From JAKEFM01 sp035695825 (lineage in GTDB: Bacteria; Planctomycetota; UBA1135; JAKEFM01), in NCBI GenBank assembly GCA_035695825.1, contig DASRRH010000009.1:62001-126000 (forward strand): DNA of 64,000 nt, read 5' to 3'. Shown one piece after another: positions 7,309 to 16,332 of this stretch (within the stretch, counting starts at the first letter, position 1; each line of letters starts with the position of its first letter). A model generated the notes under the pieces. The model ran no database searches. It was not told the DNA's origin and was given only the letters and a program-made list of their open reading frames with translations. The translations under genes were made by a program, and so were the position numbers.

Positions 7309-10300
7309 ATGGACCGCTTTCACGTCCTCCCCCTTCCCGCCCCCCGCCGAGGGACGAAGCTCCCCGCGGGCGGGATCTACGGCCTCCACCGGCAAACCGG
7401 CCACTACGAGGTCGCGCAGGAAGCGGCCGAGCAGTTCGGCTTCACCTCGCCCGCGGTCTCGATCCTCCGGGACGCCGCGCAGGATCCCGACTTCTACGAG
7501 TGGAGCGTCCCGGCGGCCCACGCGCAGACGCCCGACGAAGTGGACCTCGGAAAGGTCCCCGACCGCTCCGAGGCGATCGAGGCCTCGCAGGAGGAGTTCC
7601 TCCGATGGGGATTGGGCAACGTCGAGCGGGCACGCGCGGCGCTCGCGCAGGGGGACCTCCGCGAGACCCTCTACTGGGTCGGCTACCTCCTCCACGGCGT
7701 CCAGGATCTCGCCCCCCACGCGGGGCGGACGAACGCGGAGCACGCCTGGAACGACCCCAATCCCGACCTTGACGCGGGGTGCGTCGAGCTGGCGCGGAGC
7801 TATACGCTGGAGACCCTCCGGGCTCTGCGCGAGACCTTCGGGGCACAGAGCTTCGACGCGCTGCGCTCCTTCGACGGCGAGGGGAAGTTCTCGCGCGCGG
7901 AGAAGAAGGAGCGGCTGCATCCGGGCGGGTGGGACTTCTCGTTCGAGAGGTGGCGCGAGTACCACTCGAACGGGGAAGCCTACGGGGAGCTCGATCCCCC
8001 TCCGGCGCCCGTTCGCTGGCCCCGCGAGCGCGTGCTCGGGCGGCTCCTCGGGGGTTTCGCGGCGGCCGCGACGAAGGGGGAGGCGCGGCCTCGGCGCGAG
8101 GAGCCGGCGACCGGAGACCGATTCGTGCCCCTCGTCTCCCTCCCCTCTCCGAAGGAGCGGGCGAGCTGGACGCTCCTCGTCTACATGGCGGGGGACGATC
8201 TCTCGCCGGACGGGATCGAGTACGCCGTCGAGCAGGACCTGCGCGAGATGAAGGAAGCGGGGTCCACGGCGTCCGTCCACCTCCTCGCCCAGACGGACGA
8301 GGCGACGCGGCGCAACAGTTTCCGCTACCGGCTCCGCAAGGGGACGGCGCTCGAGAGCGACCGCCTGGAGATCTTCCGCGGCGATCTCAACACGGGGCGC
8401 GTCTCGACCCTCGTCGACTTCGTCCGGTGGGGGAAGGAGAGGTTCCCCGCGGAGCGCTACGGCCTCGTTCTCTGGGGGCACGGCTCCGGTCACGACGACC
8501 GGGACGTCTACCGGCTCGCCCGGGGCTCGATCTCCCGGCGCCTCGCGACGCAGGTCGCGCGAAAGCGCCTCGGTTTCTTCCGCGGGACGCGCCGGACCCT
8601 CCTCGAGCGCGGAGGGCCGGCGCGTGGTTTCGGGTTCGACGACACGGCGGGGGACTTCCTCGACGGGACCGAGCTGCGGGCGGCGCTGCGCGAGATCGCC
8701 GCCCTCCTCGGCGCTCCGCTCGACCTGCTCGGCTTCGACGCATGCCTGATGGGGATGGCGGAGGTCGCGTACCAGGCGCGCGAGAACGTCCGGGTGATGG
8801 TGGCGAGCCAGCTCCCGGAGCCGGGGGACGGCTGGCGGTACGACCGAGCGCTCGCCCTCCTCCTCAAGAAGCCCGACCGCACGCCGGAGGCTCTCGCAAA
8901 GGGGCTCGTCCGGGAGTTCGACCGGGAGTACGGCGGGGCGCAGACGCTGAGCGCCATCCAGGTCGACCGGATCGTGGGCCTGGCGGGGGAGCTGCGCGCC
9001 CTCTCTCCCCGCATCGCTCCCGAGGAGTTCCACCGCTGCCGCCGCGCCGCCCGCGACTGCGGCCCGGAGGGGCGGGACGGGTACCGGGACCTCGGGGGGT
9101 TCCTCGCCGCGCTCGGCGCCCCGGCGGCCGCGGCTTCCGCGGCCCTCGGCCGCGCCGTGGTCGAGACCTGCGGGGGGACGAGCGGCCTCTCGATCTACCT
9201 CCCGGGCGACTACCGGCCGGAGGAGCCGGGCGGGACGGACGAGATCTACGAGGGCCTCGACTTCCCGCACGAGGGGGGCTGGGCCGGGCTCCTTCGCCGG
9301 ATCTACGCGCCTCCCTCGGAGCGCGTTCCCGGCCGCGGCGTCCCCCGAAGCTCGGCCGAGCTCGCGGGCGTCGCCTTCCTCCACGCCCTCGACCGACACC
9401 ACGTCGGAGCGGCCGCCCGGGCGGTCCTTGAGCAGGACGGCGATCCCTCGAAGGCGCGAGAGGCGGACCGGGCGCTCCGGGCCCGCGCCTCCCCCGCGCG
9501 CGACCTCCTTCGCGTTTCCACGATCCGCCCCTCCCGCGGCGCGGTCGGAGAGGCGCTCCGCAGGATGTGGGAGTCCGCCGGCCGATGGTTCGACGAGGAC
9601 GGCGATCCGCGCGAGGACCCCGACGTCCGGGTGCTCCTCCTCCCCGGCGGCATGGGCTCGCTCCTCTCCGATCGGGCGGGCGGGCATGGCCTCGTCTGGA
9701 TCGACCCGATCGGTCTCCTCGCCGGGGAGGACTTCGAGACCCTCCGCCTGCAGCCCGACGGGGAGACCGACGCGGACGGCGGAGTGAGGCTCGAGGCGAT
9801 CGGCCCGGTGCCGGTCCTCTACGACCGCCTCGCCCTGGCCCTGACGGCGGAGTTTGGTCCAGTCGTCGAGCAGGTGGGCTACGACTGGCGAAAGCCCCTC
9901 GAGCGCCGCGCCCTCGATCTCGCGAGGAGGATCGAGCGCATCCTCGCCGCGTCCCCCCGTCGCCGCGTCGCGCTGGTCGCCCACTCGGCGGGGGGGCTCG
10001 TCGCCGCGGAGGCGGCCGGGAAGCTCGATCCAAAGCTGCGTCCACGCGTGCTCGGCCTCGTCGCGATGGGGGCTCCCTGGCGCGGGATGGCCCGGGCCGG
10101 GCTCTACTTCCGCGGAGAAGGGGACCAGGCCGATCTATTCTCGAGGCTCACCGGGCGGGAGCCCGCCGAAGTCGCCGCCGTCGTCCAGACCTTCGCGGGC
10201 CTCGTCGACCTGCTTCCCCCGGACTCCCCCGACCTCTTCGAGCCGAGGTTCTATGCGCCGGGCCCCCTCTCGACGTGGCCGGAGGCCGGGGCGCGGCTCG

Positions 10301-10719
10301 CAAGGGCGAGGACGAAGGAGTGGAGGTGGCCCGAGCCGACCGTCGCGATCGTCGACGACAGCCACTCGACCCTCACGCGCGTCGTCGCGACGGACGGCTC
10401 CTGGGAAGGGGAGGAAGGTCCCGGCGACGGGAGCGTCCCGGTCGCGAGCGCGACGGCGGGGGGGGACATCCCGAGCGTGCGGGTGCGCGCGGGCCACGTC
10501 TCCCTCCCCTTCGACGGGGATGCGATCCGCGCGACGGTCGAGCAGATCGGGCGCTGGGTCCACGGCTCCTCGTACACATTCGCGGGTCCGCTTCCCGGAG
10601 CGGGAGCCGAGGACCTGCGCGCCTCCGCCTCGCGCCGCGAACTCCTGGCGAGGCTCGAGGAGCCGGAGGTCCGGCCCCTTTCCGTGGCGGACTTCGCGGC
10701 CCTCGCTTGGCTCCTGTGA
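7309..10719 (+). CDS. Triple fusion: Zn phospholipase C/S1-P1 nuclease-like, clostripain (C11) protease and LCAT-like lipase
   Basis: The frame gives 1136 residues from the ATG at 7309 (CCGGGGAGCC just upstream). Residues 1-270 contain LLHGVQDLAPHAG with His129, Asp133, His137 and then EHAW (His145), the HxxxD-type metal site of zinc phospholipase C and S1/P1-nuclease folds. Residues about 286-680 are clostripain-like: WTLLVYMAGDDLS, the catalytic His391 in LWGHGSG and Cys479 in GFDACLMGMAE. Residues about 830-1075 are an alpha/beta hydrolase of the LCAT/lipase type: GMGSLL, nucleophile Ser893 in AHSAGG, Asp1040 in GDGSVP and His1063 in AGHVS. All three active sites look intact. There is no signal peptide. 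Domain assignments are by recognised motifs; the N-terminal one is the least certain. Coupled with the caspase gene upstream, it could be an effector cleaved or activated by that protease. Confidence 0.88.
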   Translation: MDRFHVLPLPAPRRGTKLPAGGIYGLHRQTGHYEVAQEAAEQFGFTSPAVSILRDAAQDPDFYEWSVPAAHAQTPDEVDLGKVPDRSEAIEASQEEFLRWGLGNVERARAALAQGDLRETLYWVGYLLHGVQDLAPHAGRTNAEHAWNDPNPDLDAGCVELARSYTLETLRALRETFGAQSFDALRSFDGEGKFSRAEKKERLHPGGWDFSFERWREYHSNGEAYGELDPPPAPVRWPRERVLGRLLGGFAAAATKGEARPRREEPATGDRFVPLVSLPSPKERASWTLLVYMAGDDLSPDGIEYAVEQDLREMKEAGSTASVHLLAQTDEATRRNSFRYRLRKGTALESDRLEIFRGDLNTGRVSTLVDFVRWGKERFPAERYGLVLWGHGSGHDDRDVYRLARGSISRRLATQVARKRLGFFRGTRRTLLERGGPARGFGFDDTAGDFLDGTELRAALREIAALLGAPLDLLGFDACLMGMAEVAYQARENVRVMVASQLPEPGDGWRYDRALALLLKKPDRTPEALAKGLVREFDREYGGAQTLSAIQVDRIVGLAGELRALSPRIAPEEFHRCRRAARDCGPEGRDGYRDLGGFLAALGAPAAAASAALGRAVVETCGGTSGLSIYLPGDYRPEEPGGTDEIYEGLDFPHEGGWAGLLRRIYAPPSERVPGRGVPRSSAELAGVAFLHALDRHHVGAAARAVLEQDGDPSKAREADRALRARASPARDLLRVSTIRPSRGAVGEALRRMWESAGRWFDEDGDPREDPDVRVLLLPGGMGSLLSDRAGGHGLVWIDPIGLLAGEDFETLRLQPDGETDADGGVRLEAIGPVPVLYDRLALALTAEFGPVVEQVGYDWRKPLERRALDLARRIERILAASPRRRVALVAHSAGGLVAAEAAGKLDPKLRPRVLGLVAMGAPWRGMARAGLYFRGEGDQADLFSRLTGREPAEVAAVVQTFAGLVDLLPPDSPDLFEPRFYAPGPLSTWPEAGARLARARTKEWRWPEPTVAIVDDSHSTLTRVVATDGSWEGEEGPGDGSVPVASATAGGDIPSVRVRAGHVSLPFDGDAIRATVEQIGRWVHGSSYTFAGPLPGAGAEDLRASASRRELLARLEEPEVRPLSVADFAALAWLL

Positions 10720-10877
10720 AGGATGGGGGTGTTGGGTCTCTTTTACATTCGAGGCTCGCGCCCCCTCGAGGATCGCGATCGATGACCAGGTGAGAGGAAC
10801 GCCCCTCTTCCGGCATCGGGGCGCGGGCAATCGCCCCGGGCCGGGTAGGGAGGCGTCTGCTTCGAGGAGGAGATCCC

Positions 10878-13800
10878 ATGCCGGACTCTGAGTCGTCTCA
10901 GGCCAGGGACGCGGTCTCTCGGTTCTGGCCGCCGGTCACCGCTCTGCTGCTCCTCGCGCTCGGCATCTTCCATCCCCGCGCACCTCTCAAGACCGCTCGC
11001 CCAGACGTGGCGAATCCGTTCGCGAGCGCCACGGAGCCCGGCACGATCCCAGCCAGGCTTTGGGAGGACCCGCTCGAAGCGGTCTCTCGCTCCCCCCGGG
11101 TCGAATCCCCGGCTCCCGCCCCGGACCAGGCGGCGACGACCGAAGGGAGCGAACCCCTCCTTCCCGGCCTCGACGGGGTTCCCAAGGGATCGCGGCTCCT
11201 CTTGCCCGTCTTGCTCCCCGGCGGGCCCCATGCGGAGGACCGGGAGACCCGCCTCCGAACGCGCAGGGCGGTCCTCATGGCCCTCGCCGCCGAGGGATAC
11301 GTTCCGGAGCAGAGCGACAGGCTGAGGTACCTGGTCGTCCGCGACCCGCTGCCGAGGGTCCCCTACGAACTCCTCGTGCTCGATCCGGGTAGCGGGGACG
11401 AAGAACATCACCCTTTTCTCCGCTACGACCTCGTCGTCCTCTGCTGGATCGACGAAGCGCGCCTGCTTCTTCCCTTTGGCGAAAAGCGGACCACGCCCAA
11501 CCTTCTGGGCGCGCTGAGCGAGATCGTCGCCAAGTTCTGCAGGGGGATTCGATCCGCCTCCAAGGATCCCGAATCCGTGGCGCCCGCGGTCCGCGCCATC
11601 GGCCCCACCGACTCCGCGGGACTCGTCTCCCTCCTCGCGGCCGACCCGAAGGGGCCGGCCTTCCCTGAAGGGACGGAACTCCACTCCCCCTGGGCCACGA
11701 TCGACGACGGCACGATTCGGGGGAAGGGCGACAAGCACCCGTCGCTTGTCGGTCAGCCGCCCGGGCCCCTGCGCCTCGCCGAATGGCGCCTCACCGTCCA
11801 CCGGACGATTCAGACGGACGACAAGGTCGTCGGCGCTCTCCTGGCGGAGCTCGACCTCCGACGCGCGATCCCCACGACCTGCGACCGCCGCATGATCCTC
11901 CTCTACGAGTGGGACACCGGCTACGGACGGGCGCTGAAGGATCTCTTCTGGGAGGCCTTCGAGGTGGACCTGCATCTGGGGCCCTCCCGTCGTCCGTGGC
12001 TGCCCCGCTGCCGGTGCTGCAGCGCGCGCCAGTTCGCGTGCTGCGAGGCTCCGACGGCGGGAGGATGCTGCCCCCACCTGCGCGTCATCGGCTACATGCG
12101 CGGGCTGGACGGCATGGTCTCGGGCGGACGCGGTCCGGACGAGGAGGCCGCGGGGCGGGAGGAAGGATCCCGCGCGAGCGGGTCCGTCAATCCCTCGGAG
12201 GAACCCTTCGGCCGCTCCCAGCTCGACTACGCTCGGCGCCTCGCCTCTCGATTGGGGGCGGAGGAGACATCCCGGCCCGGCGGCACGCGGATCGCCTCGA
12301 TCGGGATCCTCGGCACCGACGTCTACGACAAGCTCCTGCTCCTCCGGGCGTTGCGACCGGCGTTTCCCCAAGCGCTCTTCTTCACCACGGATCTCGATGC
12401 GCGGCTCCTCGATCCCGACGAGCAGGACTTCGCTCGGAACCTGATCGTCGCTTCCGCGAACGGGATCGCCCCTGACGACGAGGAGCACCGCGTGGCTCCC
12501 TCGTTCCGCGACTCCTACCAGACGAGCGTCTACCGCACCTGCCGCGGCATCCTGAGGGGTTCGCCCGAAGATCTCGGTCCTCCGGTCGTGTTCGAAGTCG
12601 GGAGGACCGACGCGAACAGGCTCCGCGCGGGGACATGGTCGGCGGATTCCGCCTCGGCTCGAAAGCCTCATCCAAACAGCAGGCGGGGCACGCTCGGGTT
12701 GGCCGTCCTCGTCGGGCTCCTCGGTCTCGTGGCGGGCATCGCCTGGCTTCGACCCCCCCTGCTTCGCTGGTTCCGGGCACTGCCGATCGAGACGCGACGG
12801 CGGACGCTGCGGGGGATCGGCATCGCGGCCGTCTTCGTCGCCGCCCTCGCCGCTTGCATCCTCTACGACATCCACCGACCGGGGGGGGAGCCTTTTGCCC
12901 TGTGGGAAGGGATCAGCGCGTGGCCCACCGAGATCCTCCGCGCCCTCGTGATTCTTCTCGGGGCCGGGCTGTTGCTCCAGGCGGAAGCCCAGCTCGCTTC
13001 CAACGCTCGAGACATCGAGGAGACCTACCACTTCGAGAGGGGAGAAGGGTCGGCGGGGAAGGGCCCCTCGGCGGGGTCCGGGAGAGGCTCGCGCGGCGAG
13101 CCGGACGACAGCGATTCGAACCCTGGCGCGACCGGGGGAGCCAGTCGCGGCTCCCGGAAGGGCTTGTGGGCCCGTCTCGAATCCCTGGCCCCCCTCGCCT
13201 GGCCACTGACAGACCCGATCCCGGACGCGCGGGGCACGTGGGCCGCCTACCGCGAGCACAACCGGCTGGAGAAACGGTGGTGGAGGATTGTCAGGTTTGT
13301 CTTCCTCCTCCTCGTCCCCGGCTGCCTCGCCTTCCTCCTCTTCAGCTGGCCGACGAGGCCCGTCCGGGGCTTCCTCTGCTCCGTCGCGGACCTCTTCTTG
13401 GAAGGAGGAGCCTTCCTCGCGACCGCCGTGGTCACGCTCGCCGTCCTCGATCGATCCCTCGCGGCCCGGAGGTTCGTCCGGGCGCTCACGGCGCCGGGAA
13501 TCGGATGGGACGCGGAAGCATTGGGCCGCTTCCCGACGAAGGAAGGCAAAGGGATCGAGGAGGTCGGCGAGTGGCTGGACGTCGAGGTCATCGCGAAGAG
13601 GACCGAGTCCGTCGAGCGCACCGTGTACGGCCCCTTCGTGCTGGTCCCCCTCCTCTGGATCTCCCGGGACTCCCACTTCGACAACTGGGGCTGGCCCGTC
13701 CCGTTCCTGGTCGTGGGGATCGCCCTGCTCCTCGCCGCGGTGGTCTCCATCGCGCTGGTTCGCCGCTCCGCCGAGCGAGCGAGAGCCAGCGCCCTGGAGC

Positions 13801-13997
13801 GCCTCGAAGCGAAGATCGAGGAGGCGCGCGGCAAGGGCGGCCAGGATCGCGTCGACCTCCTCGCGCGCCTCGCGGAGAGAGTCCGCAGCGAGCGGCGGGG
13901 CGCGTTCAGCCCATTCCTCGACAATCCCGTGCCCCGCGCTCTCCTCATCCCCTTCGGCGGACTCGGGTCGTGGACATTCCTGCAATCGATCCTGTGA
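10878..13997 (+). CDS. Large multi-pass membrane protein with a cysteine cluster, partner of the caspase locus
   Basis: A 1039-residue protein starting at an ATG with GAGGAGGAG upstream. One hydrophobic segment lies near residues 18-31. A large region to about residue 600 follows, then membrane segments near 607-625, 649-663, 685-702, 804-824, 843-857 and 942-962, and a basic, coiled-coil-like tail. The soluble part has a dense cysteine cluster at about 376-398 (RCRCC, CC, CC) that could bind metal, and a segment at about 474-535 reading IGILGTDVYDKLLLLRALRP then ALFFTTDLDARLL and NLIVASANG. From memory this resembles a periplasmic-binding-like region in other uncharacterised bacterial membrane proteins, but I cannot name the family. 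It lies 158 nt after the protease fusion, possibly with its own promoter. It may be a sensor or membrane platform (inference). Confidence 0.75.
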   Translation: MPDSESSQARDAVSRFWPPVTALLLLALGIFHPRAPLKTARPDVANPFASATEPGTIPARLWEDPLEAVSRSPRVESPAPAPDQAATTEGSEPLLPGLDGVPKGSRLLLPVLLPGGPHAEDRETRLRTRRAVLMALAAEGYVPEQSDRLRYLVVRDPLPRVPYELLVLDPGSGDEEHHPFLRYDLVVLCWIDEARLLLPFGEKRTTPNLLGALSEIVAKFCRGIRSASKDPESVAPAVRAIGPTDSAGLVSLLAADPKGPAFPEGTELHSPWATIDDGTIRGKGDKHPSLVGQPPGPLRLAEWRLTVHRTIQTDDKVVGALLAELDLRRAIPTTCDRRMILLYEWDTGYGRALKDLFWEAFEVDLHLGPSRRPWLPRCRCCSARQFACCEAPTAGGCCPHLRVIGYMRGLDGMVSGGRGPDEEAAGREEGSRASGSVNPSEEPFGRSQLDYARRLASRLGAEETSRPGGTRIASIGILGTDVYDKLLLLRALRPAFPQALFFTTDLDARLLDPDEQDFARNLIVASANGIAPDDEEHRVAPSFRDSYQTSVYRTCRGILRGSPEDLGPPVVFEVGRTDANRLRAGTWSADSASARKPHPNSRRGTLGLAVLVGLLGLVAGIAWLRPPLLRWFRALPIETRRRTLRGIGIAAVFVAALAACILYDIHRPGGEPFALWEGISAWPTEILRALVILLGAGLLLQAEAQLASNARDIEETYHFERGEGSAGKGPSAGSGRGSRGEPDDSDSNPGATGGASRGSRKGLWARLESLAPLAWPLTDPIPDARGTWAAYREHNRLEKRWWRIVRFVFLLLVPGCLAFLLFSWPTRPVRGFLCSVADLFLEGGAFLATAVVTLAVLDRSLAARRFVRALTAPGIGWDAEALGRFPTKEGKGIEEVGEWLDVEVIAKRTESVERTVYGPFVLVPLLWISRDSHFDNWGWPVPFLVVGIALLLAAVVSIALVRRSAERARASALERLEAKIEEARGKGGQDRVDLLARLAERVRSERRGAFSPFLDNPVPRALLIPFGGLGSWTFLQSIL

Positions 13998-14132
13998 GCG
14001 AGGGCTGCGGGGGTCTCCCTCGAGATGGCAAGGCCAGGTCCATCCACCCGCCACGGAACCCGAGAGGAGGGGCCGGCGCGGGAATCCGCCGCAGGTCTCG
14101 AGGCTTGCGCGGGCCTCCCCGCGGGTCGCCCG

Positions 14133-15416
14133 TCAGCTACCCTTCTTCTTCTCGTAGGCGCGGAGCTCGGAGAGCAACCACTGGATGCGGGGGGACGCGC
14201 TGGGATCCTGTCCGTATCGCTGCCAGGCGTCCTCGACGGCCCTCAGGACTTGATAGAAGTTCGCATCGAGAGGGCGACCGGGGTTGGAGGTGACCATCTG
14301 ACTCACCGCCCACATGTAGGACTGCGCAAGGGTGGTGTCGGACTGCCCGACCGCGGAGTCCAGCAGGGACTGGGTGATCCGGAGCCGCGCTTCGTCGGAG
14401 AGCCCTTTCAGATTCGCGATGCCCCACGCGAGGGTCCCGGCTTGCGCCTGGTCGGGGGTCCGGGTCAGGTTGCTGACCAGAACGTCGCCGAGTAGATCAT
14501 GCTCCCCCTGCGGGCGAAGGGAAGCGGCCCACGCCAGGGACCCGGTCTTCTGGAGGACGGCGTTCTTCTCGGTTTCGGCCAGGACCGGATCGCGCAAAGC
14601 CTTCAGGATGGAGTCGAACCCCTCGCCCAGCTTCTCGCGGAGGGCGTCGCCATGCTCGGGGGAGAGCTGGGCCAGGACCCAAGCAGCATTCCCCGCCCCC
14701 TCGGGATCCGAGAGGGGATCCGCCACGTAGGCCGCCAGCGGATCGAGCGCGCCGATCCCGAGAGCGACGAGGGCCTCGGAGACCGACGCCGCCCGCTCGG
14801 GGTCGAGCCTCGAATCCTTCAGCGCCCCGATGAAGAACTCCGCCACCTCTCGCTCGAGGGACGGTCGCTTCCCGGCGAGCTTCGCGAGCATGCCCGCCAG
14901 CCGCGCGAGGGCCTCTGGATCCCTCGACGCACGAAAGGCGCCCATGACGGACGGCGCGATGTCGAGCGAGGATCGGAGCAGTCCTTCCTCGAGCAGGGAG
15001 AGGAGGATGGGATCGGTCGCGGCGAGCAGCGCCTCGAGGAGAACTCCGTTCGCCTCGAGAGTCTTCGCCTGGAGCAGGAGCTCGATCGCTCGAATCTGAT
15101 CGAACCGGCTGGAGGAGGAGAGGAGCCGGCGCAGATCTTCGAGGGAGAGGGACTCGTCCCCTTTGCCCGGAACCTCCGTGCGAGCAGCGGCGAAGTCCGC
15201 TCCTCGGGTCCCCTCCGTCCCCGGGATCCCGAGGCCCGTCGCGGTCTCCTCCGCAGCATGCGCCGCAGGGCGCGGCCTCGCCGAATCCCCCTCGACCGTG
15301 TCGCTTCTGCGCCCCAGCACGAGCACCGCGCCGAGTCCGAGAGAGACCCCGGCCAAGGCGCCCATGAGAAGGGAGGGCCCGTGGACTCCCGAGATCGGCT
15401 TTCTGAGGATGTCCAT
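14133..15416 (-). CDS. Membrane-anchored alpha-helical (HEAT-like) repeat protein
   Basis: A 427-residue protein. An N-terminal hydrophobic segment (LLMGALAGVSLGLGAVLVLG, about residues 16-35) is followed by a disordered Ala/Gly/Glu linker. The rest to residue 427 is predicted from sequence to be alternating amphipathic helices: FDQIRAIELLLQAKTLEA, PEALARLAGMLAKLAGK, AASVSEALVALGIGALDPLA and so on. The pattern suits HEAT or similar repeats, which bind proteins. It ends in a lysine-rich tail. It is convergent with the large membrane protein (135 bp between stops), so shared regulation is not implied, but both are membrane proteins next to the caspase locus. No catalytic motif is visible. Confidence 0.7.
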   Translation of the reverse strand: MDILRKPISGVHGPSLLMGALAGVSLGLGAVLVLGRRSDTVEGDSARPRPAAHAAEETATGLGIPGTEGTRGADFAAARTEVPGKGDESLSLEDLRRLLSSSSRFDQIRAIELLLQAKTLEANGVLLEALLAATDPILLSLLEEGLLRSSLDIAPSVMGAFRASRDPEALARLAGMLAKLAGKRPSLEREVAEFFIGALKDSRLDPERAASVSEALVALGIGALDPLAAYVADPLSDPEGAGNAAWVLAQLSPEHGDALREKLGEGFDSILKALRDPVLAETEKNAVLQKTGSLAWAASLRPQGEHDLLGDVLVSNLTRTPDQAQAGTLAWGIANLKGLSDEARLRITQSLLDSAVGQSDTTLAQSYMWAVSQMVTSNPGRPLDANFYQVLRAVEDAWQRYGQDPSASPRIQWLLSELRAYEKKKGS

Positions 15417-15555
15417 TGCTGCAAGCCCGACGGGAGCGGAGAGAATAGTCCTCGCTCCCGAGCCGGGCCAGTGGGGCGCACCCAGTAGGTTTCGCGCCGC
15501 CCGCCGGCCCGAAACCTCGATCGTCGCTATTCGGGGCGCGAGCGCGGTTCCCCGG

Positions 15556-16332
15556 TCATCGCGCCTCCGCCATCCCCTCGAGCTCCTCGACGGGAACCGG
15601 AGCTCCCGCGCGCACGTCGAACGTCCGCCCGCTTCCGCCCAAGGACTCGGGGGGGAGGAGCGCCGTGCGGAGGCGCCGCTGGATGCCTCCGACGATGCGG
15701 AAGAGGGGCCCGTTCGGACCGGCGAAGTACGCTGGGACGGCGCGCGCTTCGGTCCAGCGGAGGATCAGGGCCACCGGCGGGCTCCACGTGGTCTCCTCGC
15801 TCTCCGCGCGAGAGAAGGCGACCTCCCCGGCGGCGAGCAGGACGAGCAGCCCTCCCTTCTCGACCCATCGGATCGCCTGGCGGAGCGGCGCGCGGTCGCG
15901 CGCGACCGGCTCCCGCCGCCCGAAGGGATCGACGAAGAGGAGGGCGCCGCGGACGTCGGGGATCCGCGCCAGCCGATGGTCCGCGAGGAACCGGACGTCG
16001 GGCCGGAGCGTGCGCAGGATCGCGCCGAGGAGGAGGCCCTCGACGGCGCTGGAGGGGCGGTTTGCGACCACGACCACCGGCCCCGTCCTCGGGATCCCGA
16101 GGAAGTCCTCCTCGGGGAGGCGATCGGAAACCCCCAGGTTCTCGAGGGTGCGCGCGAGGAAGTCCCCTTCCGCCCCCCGCCCCGCGGCGCCGTCGACCAG
16201 GGCCTCGAGGCGCCGGAGGCCGAGCTCGCTCTCGAGCGCCCTTCCGAGGGCGGGCCCGTCCCACCCGGAGAAGGGGAAGGAGGGGAGGTCGGAGATGCTG
16301 AAGCGATGCTCGGAAGCGCTCTGCATGGGCAT
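15556..16332 (-). CDS. Lysophospholipid acyltransferase-like (PlsC/hemolysin-type) protein with altered catalytic motif
   Basis: A 258-residue product if translation starts at ATG 16332 (MPMQSASEHRF). A longer frame reaches back to 16596 but its extra part is arginine-rich and unconvincing; a second ATG at 16326 is also possible. Family features in order are PVVVVANRPSSAVEGLLL (about residue 90), RPDVRFLADHRLARIP, FVDPFGRREPVAR and GGLLVLLAAGEVAFSRAE. These match the acyltransferase family related to hemolysins that acylates ornithine or lyso-lipids. The family HxxxxD motif normally reads N-H-P/x-x-x-x-E/D; here the histidine is an arginine, and the usual FPAGEVS is LAAGEVA. The protein may be inactive or act differently. 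It is divergent from the NYN gene. Confidence 0.65.
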   Translation of the reverse strand: MPMQSASEHRFSISDLPSFPFSGWDGPALGRALESELGLRRLEALVDGAAGRGAEGDFLARTLENLGVSDRLPEEDFLGIPRTGPVVVVANRPSSAVEGLLLGAILRTLRPDVRFLADHRLARIPDVRGALLFVDPFGRREPVARDRAPLRQAIRWVEKGGLLVLLAAGEVAFSRAESEETTWSPPVALILRWTEARAVPAYFAGPNGPLFRIVGGIQRRLRTALLPPESLGGSGRTFDVRAGAPVPVEELEGMAEAR

